Shown: one piece after another, positions 1 through 8,066 of the stretch
Position numbering within the stretch: the first letter of the stretch is position 1
How the letters are laid out: each line of letters opens with the position of its first letter
NCBI GenBank assembly: GCA_024699425.1
Contig: JAILPP010000079.1
Coordinates: 1 to 32,716, forward strand
Reading direction: 5' to 3'
Origin: Oscillospiraceae bacterium
GTDB lineage: Bacteria; Bacillota; Clostridia; Oscillospirales; Ruminococcaceae
DNA: 32,716 bases
Notes under the pieces: model-generated
Database searches by the model: none
The model's input: the letters and a program-made list of their open reading frames with translations, nothing else
Told to the model about the DNA's origin: nothing
Program-made: the position numbers and the translations under genes

Positions 1-3000
1 TGCTTGTCGTTGTAGTGGGAACAGTTGTGGTCGTTGTCGTGCTTGTCGTTGTAGTGGGAACGGTTGTGGTCGTTGTCGTGCTTGTCGTTGTAGTGGGGAC
101 GGTTGTGGTCGTGGTGGTGCTTGTCGTTGTAGTGGGAGCAGTTGTGGTTGTAGTTGTTGCCTCAGTGGTGGTGGTTGCGGTTGTGCTTGTTGTGGTGGTA
201 GGAACGGTTGTGGTCGTGGTGGTGCTTGTCGTTGTAGTGGGAACAGTTGTGGTCGTTGTCGTGCTTGTTGTTGTAGTGGGAACAGTTGTGGTCGTGGTGG
301 TGCTTGTCGTTGTGGTGGGAACAGTTGTGGTCGTGGTGGTGCTTGTCGTTGTGGTGGGAACGGTTGTGGTCGTGGTGGTGCTTGTCGTTGTAGTGGGAAC
401 GGTTGTGGTCGTTGTCGTGCTTGTCGTTGTAGTGGGAACAGTTGTGGTCGTTGTCGTGCTTGTCGTTGTAGTGGGAACAGTTGTGGTCGTTGTCGTGCTT
501 GTTGTGGTAGTGGGAACGGTTGTGGTCGTTGTCGTGGTTTCTTTGGTTGTGGTAGTTGCGGTCGTGCTTGTCGTTGTGGTGGGAACGGTTGTGGTTGTAG
601 TTGTTGCCTCGGTTGTTGTTGTGGTGGTAGTGGTAGTTTCAGTCTTGGGGGCATCAACCATAGTCACTGTCTCGTTATCTACGACCTTGCCATCCTTGAT
701 CTCGAAACCGATGCTCTCAGCAACTTCATAACCGTCCGGAGCTGTGATCTCAGTCAGAACATACTCACCGTCCGGAAGTCCCGAAACGCTGATTGTGTCC
801 TTGCCTGTCTCATAGCTGATCTTGGTGTCGGAGATTTCTGCCTTGTAGTTGTTGTCCTTGGAATCTGTTACCTTCACGTTGGAAGAATCGAACTTGCTGC
901 CGTCCTTCCTGGTGATCTCCAGTGTTGCGCCCGGAAGCTGTTCGCTGTTGGATGCGTCAACCTTGTTGATCTTGATAACGGAAGCCTCATCGATCATAAC
1001 GACCTTGGCATCCTTCACGGTGCTTGTAAAGCTGTCGATATCGTCCGTCTTGGAAACGAATACATTTCCGGTAACATCTACCATGAAATACAGACTATCA
1101 GCAATTGCAAAGCCTGCCGGTGCGGAAGTCTCCTCCAGCACATAAACCTTGCCTGCCTCGAACTTGCCTGCGATCTGATGGCTCTTTCCAGCCTCGGAAG
1201 TCCACTCGTCGATAATGGTATCTGCGCCATTTTCAAAGACTCTCAGCTTTGCGCCTGCGATTTCCTCACCGGTCATATCCTGCTTGGAGAAAGTCACATC
1301 GAAAGTAGAGGGAGCATCTACCATGATGATAGTGTCATTCTTCTGATTCTGAACCTTGCCGTCCTTGATCTCGAAACCGATGCTCTCAGCGACTTCATAA
1401 CCGTCCGGAGCTGTGATCTCGGTCAGAACATACTCACCGTCCGGAAGTCCCGAAACGCTGATTGTGTCCTTGCCTGTCTCGTAGCTGATCTTGGTATCGG
1501 AAATTTCTGCCTTGTAGTTGTTGTCTTTGGAATCTGTTACCTTCACGTTGGAAGAATCGAACTTGCTGCCGTCCTTCCTGGTGATCTCCAGTGTTGCGCC
1601 CGGAAGCTGTTCGCTGTTGGATGCGTCAACCTTGTTGATCTTGACAACGGAAGCCTCGTCAATCATTATGACCTTTGCATCCTTCACAGTGCTGGTAAAA
1701 CTTTCCACAGCATCTGTCTTGGAAACAAACACATTTCCGGTAGCATCTACCATGAAATACAGCCTGTCTGCAATCGCAAAGCCTGCCGGTGCGGAAGTCT
1801 CTTCCAGCACATAAACCTTGCCTGCTGCAAACTTACCTGCGATCTGATGGCTCTTGCCTGCTTCGGAAGTCCACTCGTCGATGTTGGTATCTGCGCCGTT
1901 TTCAAATACTCTCAGCTTTGCGCCTGCGATTTCCTCGCCGGTCATATCCTGCTTGGAGATCGTCACATCGAAAACAGAGGGGGCATCTACCATGATTACG
2001 GTGTCGTCCTTCTGCTCCTGAACCTTGCCGCCGCTGATGACGAACTTGATGCTTTCGGCAACTTCATAGCCTGCGGGAGATGTTTTCTCGGTCAGGATAT
2101 ACTCACCGTCCGGAAGTCCCGAAACGCTGATGATGTCCGCATCGGTCACATAGCTGATCTTTCCGCCGGAAAGGTCTGCCGCATAATCAGCGCCCTTGGA
2201 ATCCGTTACCTTTACATTGGAAGTGTCAATCTGTGTGCCGTCTGCCTTGGTGATCTCCAGAGTTGCGCCGGGAAGCTGCGCTCTGGATGCTGCATCGATC
2301 TTGCTGATCTTAACAACGGAAACGGTCTCTTCCTCATCCAGCATTGTCACCTTGTTGCCGGTGAGTGCAGTGGTACCGTCTGCGCTGTAAGCTGTGCCGT
2401 CCTTCACCTGGAACGTGATCGCCTCTGCCTTCTTGTAGCCGTTCGGGGCGGTGATCTCGGTCAGGGTGTAGGTACCGTCTGCCAGACCGGATACGCTGAC
2501 AACCTTTGCGCCTGTCTTAAAGCTGATCTTATCGGCTGTCACGCTCAGTTCTGCGGGTTCTGTGCCGTCAGACTGCTTGATTGTGATATTCTCCCCGATG
2601 CTGCCGCTGATTTCCAGAACTGCGCCGTCAAGCTGCCTGGTTCCGGTGATGTCGGTCTTGCTGATCTGTACAGCGGGGGTTTCCTTTTCTTCTTCCAGTC
2701 CGGTATACACGAAATGCCACTCATCGCCGTTGTTCTCTACATAGCCCTTGGAAACGATCCAGCCTGTGGAGGTATTCGGAATATAGATCTCAGAGTTGGG
2801 ATCCGGATTCAGGAAGATACCTGCGGTCATGCTGAGGTTTGTCTTCTTGACATTGTGCAGATTCCAGACAATATGTCTTGTCACGATCTGATCGAGCCAC
2901 TGGTTCTGCTCGCTGCCATTGCCGCCGCTGGGAGAACTCTTTCCGGTTCTGACCGTGCCGTCCTTCATGGTGCATTCAACATCAAACTCACCGATCGTGA

Positions 3001-4708
3001 TTTCATCATAATGATATTCCGGGAAGAAAAATCCCTGATAAGGATTGTTGTTATTGAAGTTGATGATGATGGTCTGTCCTTCTCTGATCTGGAAAACCTC
3101 ATTGCTGATCAGCGGATCACGTTTCTGACCAAATGAATTGTAAGCTGCTGCCAGAAAGTCACCGTCCACATAGATCGTTGCATCTTCCGGATATCCTCTG
3201 GTATCGATGTAAACCTTGCCCATCGGATAGGGACGGATCAACGCCTGCTGGTTTGCCATATCATTGGAGACTGCAACCATATGATCGAGCATCGGGTTAA
3301 TGACATTGTTGGTCATATCTGCCGGATTTTCAATCTCAAACCGCACAAAATCTCTGGGGTCTCTGATGCGGTCCTGAGAATCCACATGCAGCACTGTGCC
3401 GTTGGGACAGCAGGAAACGCCGATGAAGATCTTGCCGGCACGCTCACTTGCAGGGTAGAAAACCGTATCGTTATCCACGACTGTTTTGCCCTTGAAGTTT
3501 ACAAAATTCGGAATGTAGAAATGCCCGCCGAAATTGCCGGAAAGGTCAGGCTCAATAGCGGGGCTGTCCACCAGTTCGCCGTTTGCGTCCTGCATCTGCT
3601 GATAGTAATTTACTGCGAAATTGGTCTCAGCGTGCATTCTCTTGTTGAAACGGTCTGCGGTGATACCGAAATACAGGCTGTCACCGAGAATCGTCTTGAA
3701 ATTGTAGCCGCTGCCTGCTGTCAGGGGCGTGAGCTGAACGGTATTGTAATAAACCGTCTCATCATCGTCAGGATTTTCCTTCGGTGCTGTCTCCGGCTTA
3801 TCGGGACTGCTGTAATGAACAACGAGGTTGCCGACGGTACTGCCTTCATCCAGTGTTGCGCAGTTTGTGCCGCTGATCGCATTGTTCATATTGAAGTTCT
3901 CCGACTCCGCCTTGACGAGCCGTACCGTTACCTGCTCCGTAGAACTGCCGTTATAACGGCTGGTACCGTCCTTGCCGCCGTTGCTGTTCTGCCAGTTGTC
4001 ACCATGCGGATCCTGGATCAGAAATTCCCGTGCTGTCTCATTGCTCAGAGAAAGTTTCTGCAAATAATAGGTGGGGGCTGTGGATTTGTGTGTTACAGAT
4101 ACAAACAGATAGAGATTGTCACTTTCCGCAATGGAAACAGGCTGTTCGGGAGACTCCGAAACAACGTTTACCTTATAGGTGACGAGACTGCGTCGAAGGT
4201 CGAAAATCCGTTCAAACTCCGTTCCGCCCTCGTCGGCAACAGAAAAGCTGTAATTCGGAATGGAGTCACTTGCACCGCTCCACTGTCCCATGACACCGCT
4301 GTAGCTGTCGTAATCCGTATACGAGGTGTACACACGGAACCGCACCTTGTCTTTCATGGAATCATCGTAGGTAAACGGGGTGGACTTATCCGCAGAAGTA
4401 CCGTCGCTGTAGGTATAAAAATCCGTCATGTGGATTTCCTGCGTTGTCAGTCCGTTCAGTTCAAAGCTCTGAATTGACCATGCCTTGATGTCATCGCCTT
4501 CCCTGACAGCCGCAACCGCCGTGTAGCGAAGTCCGTTTTGTCCCTCCAGTGCAGCCGGTTTGCCCTGACTGAACACGTTGAAACGGACATCATAGGAATT
4601 GTCCGCCGCATAACTCTGAAACATACCGGGCGGACCGCTGAAGTTCATAAACGTCATGAACGCCGCCGTCACTGCACTGACGATTCGTTTGCCGATCGAT
4701 TTTTTCAT
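1..4708 (-). CDS. Large CnaB/SpaA-repeat surface protein with Thr-rich stalk (C-terminus off window)
   Basis: A secreted adhesin- or scaffold-like wall protein is the likely role. The ATG at 4706-4708 follows an AAAGGAT site and opens a signal peptide (MKKSIGKR, hydrophobic core, cut near SYA-AD). 1569 codons are visible and the frame runs off base 1, so any sortase or dockerin end is unseen. Residues about 30-675 lack a sure family; the stretch ending GWIVSKGYVENNGDEWHF resembles choice-of-anchor A adhesins. Six CnaB domains follow (about 2320-2680, 1985-2318, 1653-1980, 1312-1652, 984-1311, 644-983). Each keeps a first-strand Lys (ISK/INK/FSK), the Glu of LTEITAP/LEETSAP and a last-strand Asp (MVDAP/MIDEA), the triad of self-forming Lys-Asp isopeptide bonds. 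A Thr-rich stalk ends the visible part. The repeat and CnaB calls are firm; the binding partner is unknown. Confidence 0.9.
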   Translation of the reverse strand, partial: MKKSIGKRIVSAVTAAFMTFMNFSGPPGMFQSYAADNSYDVRFNVFSQGKPAALEGQNGLRYTAVAAVREGDDIKAWSIQSFELNGLTTQEIHMTDFYTYSDGTSADKSTPFTYDDSMKDKVRFRVYTSYTDYDSYSGVMGQWSGASDSIPNYSFSVADEGGTEFERIFDLRRSLVTYKVNVVSESPEQPVSIAESDNLYLFVSVTHKSTAPTYYLQKLSLSNETAREFLIQDPHGDNWQNSNGGKDGTSRYNGSSTEQVTVRLVKAESENFNMNNAISGTNCATLDEGSTVGNLVVHYSSPDKPETAPKENPDDDETVYYNTVQLTPLTAGSGYNFKTILGDSLYFGITADRFNKRMHAETNFAVNYYQQMQDANGELVDSPAIEPDLSGNFGGHFYIPNFVNFKGKTVVDNDTVFYPASERAGKIFIGVSCCPNGTVLHVDSQDRIRDPRDFVRFEIENPADMTNNVINPMLDHMVAVSNDMANQQALIRPYPMGKVYIDTRGYPEDATIYVDGDFLAAAYNSFGQKRDPLISNEVFQIREGQTIIINFNNNNPYQGFFFPEYHYDEITIGEFDVECTMKDGTVRTGKSSPSGGNGSEQNQWLDQIVTRHIVWNLHNVKKTNLSMTAGIFLNPDPNSEIYIPNTSTGWIVSKGYVENNGDEWHFVYTGLEEEKETPAVQISKTDITGTRQLDGAVLEISGSIGENITIKQSDGTEPAELSVTADKISFKTGAKVVSVSGLADGTYTLTEITAPNGYKKAEAITFQVKDGTAYSADGTTALTGNKVTMLDEEETVSVVKISKIDAASRAQLPGATLEITKADGTQIDTSNVKVTDSKGADYAADLSGGKISYVTDADIISVSGLPDGEYILTEKTSPAGYEVAESIKFVISGGKVQEQKDDTVIMVDAPSVFDVTISKQDMTGEEIAGAKLRVFENGADTNIDEWTSEAGKSHQIAGKFAAGKVYVLEETSAPAGFAIADRLYFMVDATGNVFVSKTDAVESFTSTVKDAKVIMIDEASVVKINKVDASNSEQLPGATLEITRKDGSKFDSSNVKVTDSKDNNYKAEISDTKISYETGKDTISVSGLPDGEYVLTEITAPDGYEVAESIGFEIKDGKVQNQKNDTIIMVDAPSTFDVTFSKQDMTGEEIAGAKLRVFENGADTIIDEWTSEAGKSHQIAGKFEAGKVYVLEETSAPAGFAIADSLYFMVDVTGNVFVSKTDDIDSFTSTVKDAKVVMIDEASVIKINKVDASNSEQLPGATLEITRKDGSKFDSSNVKVTDSKDNNYKAEISDTKISYETGKDTISVSGLPDGEYVLTEITAPDGYEVAESIGFEIKDGKVVDNETVTMVDAPKTETTTTTTTTTEATTTTTTVPTTTTSTTATTTTKETTTTTTTVPTTTTSTTTTTTVPTTTTSTTTTTTVPTTTTSTTTTTTVPTTTTSTTTTTTVPTTTTSTTTTTTVPTTTTSTTTTTTVPTTTTSTTTTTTVPTTTTSTTTTTTVPTTTTSTTATTTTEATTTTTTAPTTTTSTTTTTTVPTTTTSTTTTTTVPTTTTSTTTTTTVPTTTTS
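2..640 (-). repeat. 39-bp tandem repeat coding a 13-residue Thr-rich unit
   Basis: About 14 head-to-tail units of 39 bp. In the surface-protein frame each codes S, six T, V, P, four T. Roughly eleven units are regular. Units near 130-210 and 535-640 are longer variants that add Ala, Glu or Lys. Units differ mainly at third bases (cgt/tgt/ggt exchanges), which suggests repeated unequal crossing-over. The repeat probably forms an O-glycosylated, extended wall-spanning stalk and is likely to vary in length between strains. Confidence 0.9.
690..1325 (-). repeat. Two-domain CnaB module, copy 2 of a 669-bp direct duplication
   Basis: This stretch repeats 1359-1994 with an offset of exactly 669 bp (223 codons), for example ctcgaaaccgatgctctcag at 701 and 1370. 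It carries CnaB domains 5 and 6. The two copies differ at only scattered bases, so the duplication is recent or kept alike by gene conversion. Confidence 0.9.
1359..1994 (-). repeat. Two-domain CnaB module, copy 1 of a 669-bp direct duplication
   Basis: Partner of the copy at 690-1325; it carries CnaB domains 3 and 4. Domain 2 (1985-2318) is a more diverged relative of domains 4 and 6. The protein therefore alternates two domain types: a long type with VKVTDSK inserts, and a type with the MTGEEIAGAKLRVFENGAD core. Confidence 0.9.
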
Positions 4709-4791
4709 ACATTTCATCCTTTCATTATGTATTTACAGTTGTTGCATCACACCTCTCATTTTATGTGCAGACAACTGCATCTATAATTAGA

Positions 4792-4820
4792 ATTATATCA
4801 CAATCCGGACACAATTGCAA
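4792..4820 (-). promoter_or_regulatory. Promoter of the surface-protein gene
   Basis: On the minus strand, TTGCAA (4815-4820), a 17-nt spacer and TATAAT (4792-4797) preceded by TGA, an extended -10. The transcript would have a leader of about 75 nt before the ATG at 4708. Confidence 0.75.
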
Positions 4821-5052
4821 GAGCTTTCACTTGAATTTCAAGATAAATTTAATTTCATTTTTTAGCAACTATGCACAGTTAAACGATTACGTTCACGTTT
4901 ATTAAACATTTGAATTACTATTAGTATAAAAAAGCAAGCATTTATACAATTTATTGACTTTTTCTGGCAATTGTAATTTCGACAGTTTTCAACCGCTTGC
5001 CCTATAAAATCTATGCACTTCTACAAAAATCAAATTTTGTGGAAAATTCCGA

Positions 5053-5080
5053 TTGACTTATTTGAAATGCATGATATAAT
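5053..5080 (+). promoter_or_regulatory. Promoter of the permease gene
   Basis: TTGACT (5053-5058), a 16-nt spacer and TATAAT (5075-5080) with TGA directly before it. The start would be near 5087. A repeated TTAAATGCAG (5097-5106 and 5108-5117, 11 bp apart) lies just downstream and could be an operator. Confidence 0.75.
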
Positions 5081-5174
5081 TAATAAGGTATAAATGTTAA
5101 ATGCAGGTTAAATGCAGAAGTTCCGCTGTCGTTTGTGAAGACGCTTCCGCCGGATACATCTTGACAAAGGACGA

Positions 5175-5214
5175 CGGGCTTTGCTGCCTGAAAGCCCGGC
5201 TCTTTCACAAAGAG
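5175..5214 (+). promoter_or_regulatory. Two adjacent hairpins in the permease leader
   Basis: CGGGCTTT (5175-5182) pairs with AAAGCCCG (5191-5198). CTCTTT (5200-5205) pairs with AAAGAG (5209-5214) over a 3-nt loop. They end 8 nt before the AAAGGAG site at 5223-5229, so they could influence translation. No known riboswitch class is recognised. Confidence 0.5.
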
Positions 5215-5237
5215 CGCACAAGAAAGGAGTTTGTCCA

Positions 5238-6602
5238 ATGGCCGCAGCACAAATCACTGCCATCGTCATATTTGTGGCGATGTTCATCATGATTATCATG
5301 GACAAGATTGAAAAACACTTCGTCACACTCGGATGCGGGGCACTGACACTCATTGCCGTGTTCGGTGTCTGTAAACACGACCTCGGTGCGATCTGGAAGG
5401 TTCTGAATATCTCCACGATTTTTACAGGCGAGTTCTGGCGGACGACAGGCGCAGAAACGGAGTCCGGCGGCATCGACTGGGCAACAATCCTCTTCCTCGG
5501 CGGTATGATGGTCATGGTCGAGGGCATGGCACGAGTTGGTTTTTTCAACTGGTTATGCCGCAGAATCGCCAAAGCTGTCCGCTACAAAACCATTCCGATT
5601 TTCTTTGCCTTTATGATAATGTCCTTTATTCTGGCAATGTTCATCGACTCGATCACGGTTATTCTGTTCCTTGCGTCCGTCACGATCGAGCTTTCCCGCC
5701 TGCTGAAATTCAACCCCGTTCCCATGATTATGTCCGAGATCTTCTGCGCCAACCTCGGCGGCTCGGCAACCATGTGCGGCGACCCGCCCAACATCATCAT
5801 CGGTTCCAATCTGCACTACGCCTTTATGGACTTCGTGCTGAATACCGGCGTTGCGGCGCTGATCTCGTTCGTGTTCATTCTGCTTTACTTCTATCTGGTC
5901 ATGAAAAAGAGCCTTGTCAGCACGGCTTCCGCCTCGGATTATGAGAATCTCCCCTCACCTGAGAGCTTCATCACCGACAAGCGCGGCTTCGTTGTCAGCA
6001 CGATTATCTTCGTCATTGCCGTTGTGCTTCTTGTCTCCCACAATGCCACGGGTCTGACAGTCGCCTTCATCGGCGTTTCCATCGCAGTTGTAACGCTTCT
6101 TACATCAATCAGGCACATTCCCGAAATTCTGAAAGGCGTGGACTACAAGACCCTGCTGTTCTTTACAGGTCTGTTCATCGTGGTCGGCGGTCTGGAAGAA
6201 ACGGGCGTTCTGGAGATCATCGCACGGTTCATCAGTGATGTCTGCGGCAGCAACTACTACCTGATGGTTGCCATCATCGTATGGGTCTCCGGCATTGCGA
6301 GTGCTTTCATCGACAACATTCCCTTTGCGGCAACCATGGTTCCGATCATCAAGGAGCTTGCGGGTGCAAGCGATCCCCTGCTTGCCACACTGGCATGGTC
6401 GCTGGCAATGGGTACAGATGTCGGCGGTTCTGCAACGCCCATCGGTGCATCTGCCAACGTTGTCGGCACGTCCGCCGCAGCCAAGGCAGGTCATCCCATC
6501 GGTTGGGGCGAGTACTGCAAGAAAATGGCTCCTGCCACGATCATTGTCATGCTGATCTCAACAATTTATATCTGTCTGCGCTATGTAACGCAGCTCGGCT
6601 GA
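5238..6602 (+). CDS. ArsB/NhaD-SLC13 superfamily ion permease
   Basis: A polytopic inner-membrane transporter of 454 residues, about 11 hydrophobic segments, presumably moving an anion (dicarboxylate, sulfate or arsenite class) or exchanging Na+/H+. Two inverted motif regions typical of the superfamily are present: GGSATMCGDPPNIIIGS with the GDPPN turn, and later DNIPFAATMVP followed by GTDVGGSATPIGASANVV. The start is set at 5238 because AAAGGAG (5223-5229) lies 8 nt before it. An upstream in-frame ATG at 5181 falls within the leader hairpins and would add a charged, non-membrane stretch. It is transcribed alone, with a promoter at 5053-5080 and a terminator at 6611-6650. The substrate cannot be read from sequence. 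Confidence 0.85.
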   Translation: MAAAQITAIVIFVAMFIMIIMDKIEKHFVTLGCGALTLIAVFGVCKHDLGAIWKVLNISTIFTGEFWRTTGAETESGGIDWATILFLGGMMVMVEGMARVGFFNWLCRRIAKAVRYKTIPIFFAFMIMSFILAMFIDSITVILFLASVTIELSRLLKFNPVPMIMSEIFCANLGGSATMCGDPPNIIIGSNLHYAFMDFVLNTGVAALISFVFILLYFYLVMKKSLVSTASASDYENLPSPESFITDKRGFVVSTIIFVIAVVLLVSHNATGLTVAFIGVSIAVVTLLTSIRHIPEILKGVDYKTLLFFTGLFIVVGGLEETGVLEIIARFISDVCGSNYYLMVAIIVWVSGIASAFIDNIPFAATMVPIIKELAGASDPLLATLAWSLAMGTDVGGSATPIGASANVVGTSAAAKAGHPIGWGEYCKKMAPATIIVMLISTIYICLRYVTQLG

Positions 6603-6610
6603 TACAAAAC

Positions 6611-6650
6611 AAATCCCGTAATTACGGCAATGCGTGATTACGGGATTTTT
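6611..6650 (+). terminator. Intrinsic terminator of the permease gene
   Basis: AAATCCCGTAAT (6611-6622) pairs with ATTACGGGATTT (6637-6648), followed by T residues. Confidence 0.85.
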
Positions 6651-6656
6651 CAGTAC

Positions 6657-6712
6657 ATGGCTGCCAAGTTGGATTGTGGGGCAATGCCCCGCAATCCAAC
6701 CGTTCAGGCAGC
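6657..6712. repeat. Long GC-rich inverted repeat between convergent genes
   Basis: TTGGATTGTGGGGC (6669-6682) pairs with GCCCCGCAATCCAA (6686-6699) over a 3-nt loop with one G-T wobble. Outer GCTGCC and GGCAGC add a further arm. There is no T tract right after it on either strand. It could be a short repeated element or an RNA-stabilising structure at the end of the HAD gene. Confidence 0.6.
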
Positions 6713-6735
6713 AATTGATGCTCATTTACAGTTTG

Positions 6736-7389
6736 TCATGTTGTAAGCAGAAGCTGTTTCAGTTCCTCCGTTGAGGAAACGATCCGCTGTGCGCCCGCTT
6801 CGGTCAGGAACTGCGCCGAACGGAACCCCCAGTCCACACTGATACAGGGCATTCCGGCTTGCTTTGCGGTTTCAATGTCCACTTCCGAATCTCCGATGTA
6901 GACGGCACATTCCCTCGGCACGGAAAGCGCCGTCAGCACAGCATTGACGGCATCGGGCGCAGGCTTGCGGCGAACGCCCTCACGCTCCCCTGCGGCACAG
7001 TCAAACAACGACGGAAAATGATCGGCAATGAGCTGCTGCACTCCGTAGTCAGGCTTGTTGGAAACCACCGCCGTCTGCATTCCCGCCGCCCGCAGTTCTG
7101 CAACAAGCGCAGGAATGCCCTCATACGGCTTGGTGTGATCGGTGCAGTGCTTTGCATAAAATGCATTGAACAGAGCTGCCGTGCGGGATACAAGCGCTTC
7201 ATCACTCCCCTGCGGGACAGAACACTGTATCAGATGAAGCATTCCGTTTCCAAGGAACTGCCGCACCTCTTCCCTGCTGCGCTCAGGCAGGCTGCATTCC
7301 CGCAGTGCATAATTGACGGCAAGATACAGATCTTCGAGCGTGTCGAGAATCGTTCCGTCCAGATCGAATATGGCAAGTTGATACTGCAT
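6736..7389 (-). CDS. HAD-family phosphatase (phosphoglycolate phosphatase-like)
   Basis: A cytoplasmic HAD hydrolase of 217 residues with an inserted helical cap, as in Gph and PpaX. Motif I is FDLDGT, with nucleophile Asp9 and Asp11. Motif II is the Ser of VVSNK, motif III is the Lys of RRKPAPD, and motif IV is GDSEVD. The natural substrate may be phosphoglycolate, pyrophosphate or another small phosphate ester; sequence alone does not decide. The start is backed by AAAGGAG at 7398-7404. It lies 30 nt behind the tetR-type gene on the same strand and is probably co-transcribed from the promoter at 8059-8087. Confidence 0.88.
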   Translation of the reverse strand: MQYQLAIFDLDGTILDTLEDLYLAVNYALRECSLPERSREEVRQFLGNGMLHLIQCSVPQGSDEALVSRTAALFNAFYAKHCTDHTKPYEGIPALVAELRAAGMQTAVVSNKPDYGVQQLIADHFPSLFDCAAGEREGVRRKPAPDAVNAVLTALSVPRECAVYIGDSEVDIETAKQAGMPCISVDWGFRSAQFLTEAGAQRIVSSTEELKQLLLTT

Positions 7390-7419
7390 GAAACAAACTC
7401 CTTTCGTTTTCGGGAAGGT

Positions 7420-7980
7420 CTATTTCAGGATCGAGCTGAAACCTTCAAAGGCAACGTCACTGGTAAGCCGACCGAGTTCCTCCATTGAAAGCTGGAAACT
7501 TCCCCGCAGCCATTCCCGATAGACCTCCTGCATTCCGCCAAGCAGAAAATACAGATAGATATACAGCACGTCCGGCTTGACAACAACTCTCTCCCGATAA
7601 CGTTCGATCAGCCTGTCGGTCAACTCATGACGGATTTCGTGCCAGAAACACTCCATCGCCGGACGGACTGCCACAAACCGGAACAGCGCAGAATACTTGT
7701 TCAGAATGCGTCCGAGTGTCTGATAAAATACGCCCACGTCCACACTGTTTTCAAGAAAGCCACGTTCTTCGAGCAGCTCCACAAACTCTTCGGCAATGCG
7801 CTGCACCAGATCGAGCATGACATCTTCTACCGTTTCGTAATGCAGATAAAACGTTTTGCGGTCAATATTTGCCTGCCGTGCAATCGCTGTGACGGTCAGT
7901 CTCGGTTCGCTTTTGTCCATGAGCAATTTGATGTACGCATCGCGGATACGCTCACGGGTATTCTGGATTCGCTTGTCCAT
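7420..7980 (-). CDS. TetR/AcrR-family transcriptional regulator
   Basis: A 186-residue DNA-binding repressor-type protein. The N-terminal helix-turn-helix is clear: RLTVTAIARQANIDRKTFY at about residues 27-45, with the usual KxTFYxHY. The C-terminal region (KYSALFRFV, EIRHELTDRLIERY, FLLGGMQEVYREWLRG) resembles the TetR_C_8 group, which includes DhaS-like regulators. The gene faces the HD-domain gene at 8180. A perfect inverted repeat at 7999-8022 lies just ahead of its start, and the two promoters overlap, so it probably controls itself and the divergent pair. The ligand is unknown. Confidence 0.88.
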   Translation of the reverse strand: MDKRIQNTRERIRDAYIKLLMDKSEPRLTVTAIARQANIDRKTFYLHYETVEDVMLDLVQRIAEEFVELLEERGFLENSVDVGVFYQTLGRILNKYSALFRFVAVRPAMECFWHEIRHELTDRLIERYRERVVVKPDVLYIYLYFLLGGMQEVYREWLRGSFQLSMEELGRLTSDVAFEGFSSILK

Positions 7981-7998
7981 TTATCCTCACTTTCTGAC

Positions 7999-8022
7999 GA
8001 TCTGTGGAATAATCCACAGATC
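7999..8022. promoter_or_regulatory. Candidate TetR operator palindrome
   Basis: Perfect 10-bp arms, GATCTGTGGA (7999-8008) and TCCACAGATC (8013-8022), with ATAA between. It sits 19-42 nt upstream of the tetR-type start codon, in its leader, and is flanked on each side by TGAC in direct orientation. Size and symmetry fit a TetR dimer site. Confidence 0.65.
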
Positions 8023-8037
8023 TGACAATATTGGCAA

Positions 8038-8066
8038 TTGATTTTTACCGTTGGTTATATTATAAT
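8038..8066 (+). promoter_or_regulatory. Divergent promoter for the HD/CmpB-like pair
   Basis: TTGATT (8038-8043), a 17-nt spacer, TATAAT (8061-8066). It overlaps the minus-strand promoter, so the two should compete for polymerase, and one regulator bound next to it could affect both. Confidence 0.7.

Larger units (their letters stand above)
4709..5237. other. AT-rich divergent intergenic region
   Basis: No convincing gene is visible in these 529 bases. The region holds the promoters of the two outward-facing genes (4792-4820 minus, 5053-5080 plus). Between them, 4821-5052 is very AT-rich with no feature I can name. 5087-5237 is the leader of the permease gene, with a direct repeat and two hairpins. 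Confidence 0.7.

Noticed and set aside
2-640. Possible CRISPR array because of the regular repeats
   Set aside because: Units are directly joined with no spacers and keep the coding frame.
15-731. Plus-strand frame coding almost only Val, Gly, Leu
   Set aside because: It is the mirror of the Thr-codon repeat of the surface protein; no start signal and no plausible protein.
1178-3136. 652-codon plus-strand frame
   Set aside because: Antisense to the CnaB domains, whose motifs and start are clear; the plus translation is Cys-rich and matches nothing.
5181-5237. Longer N-terminus for the permease
   Set aside because: The ATG at 5181 lies in leader hairpins without a ribosome site; 5238 has AAAGGAG at ideal distance.
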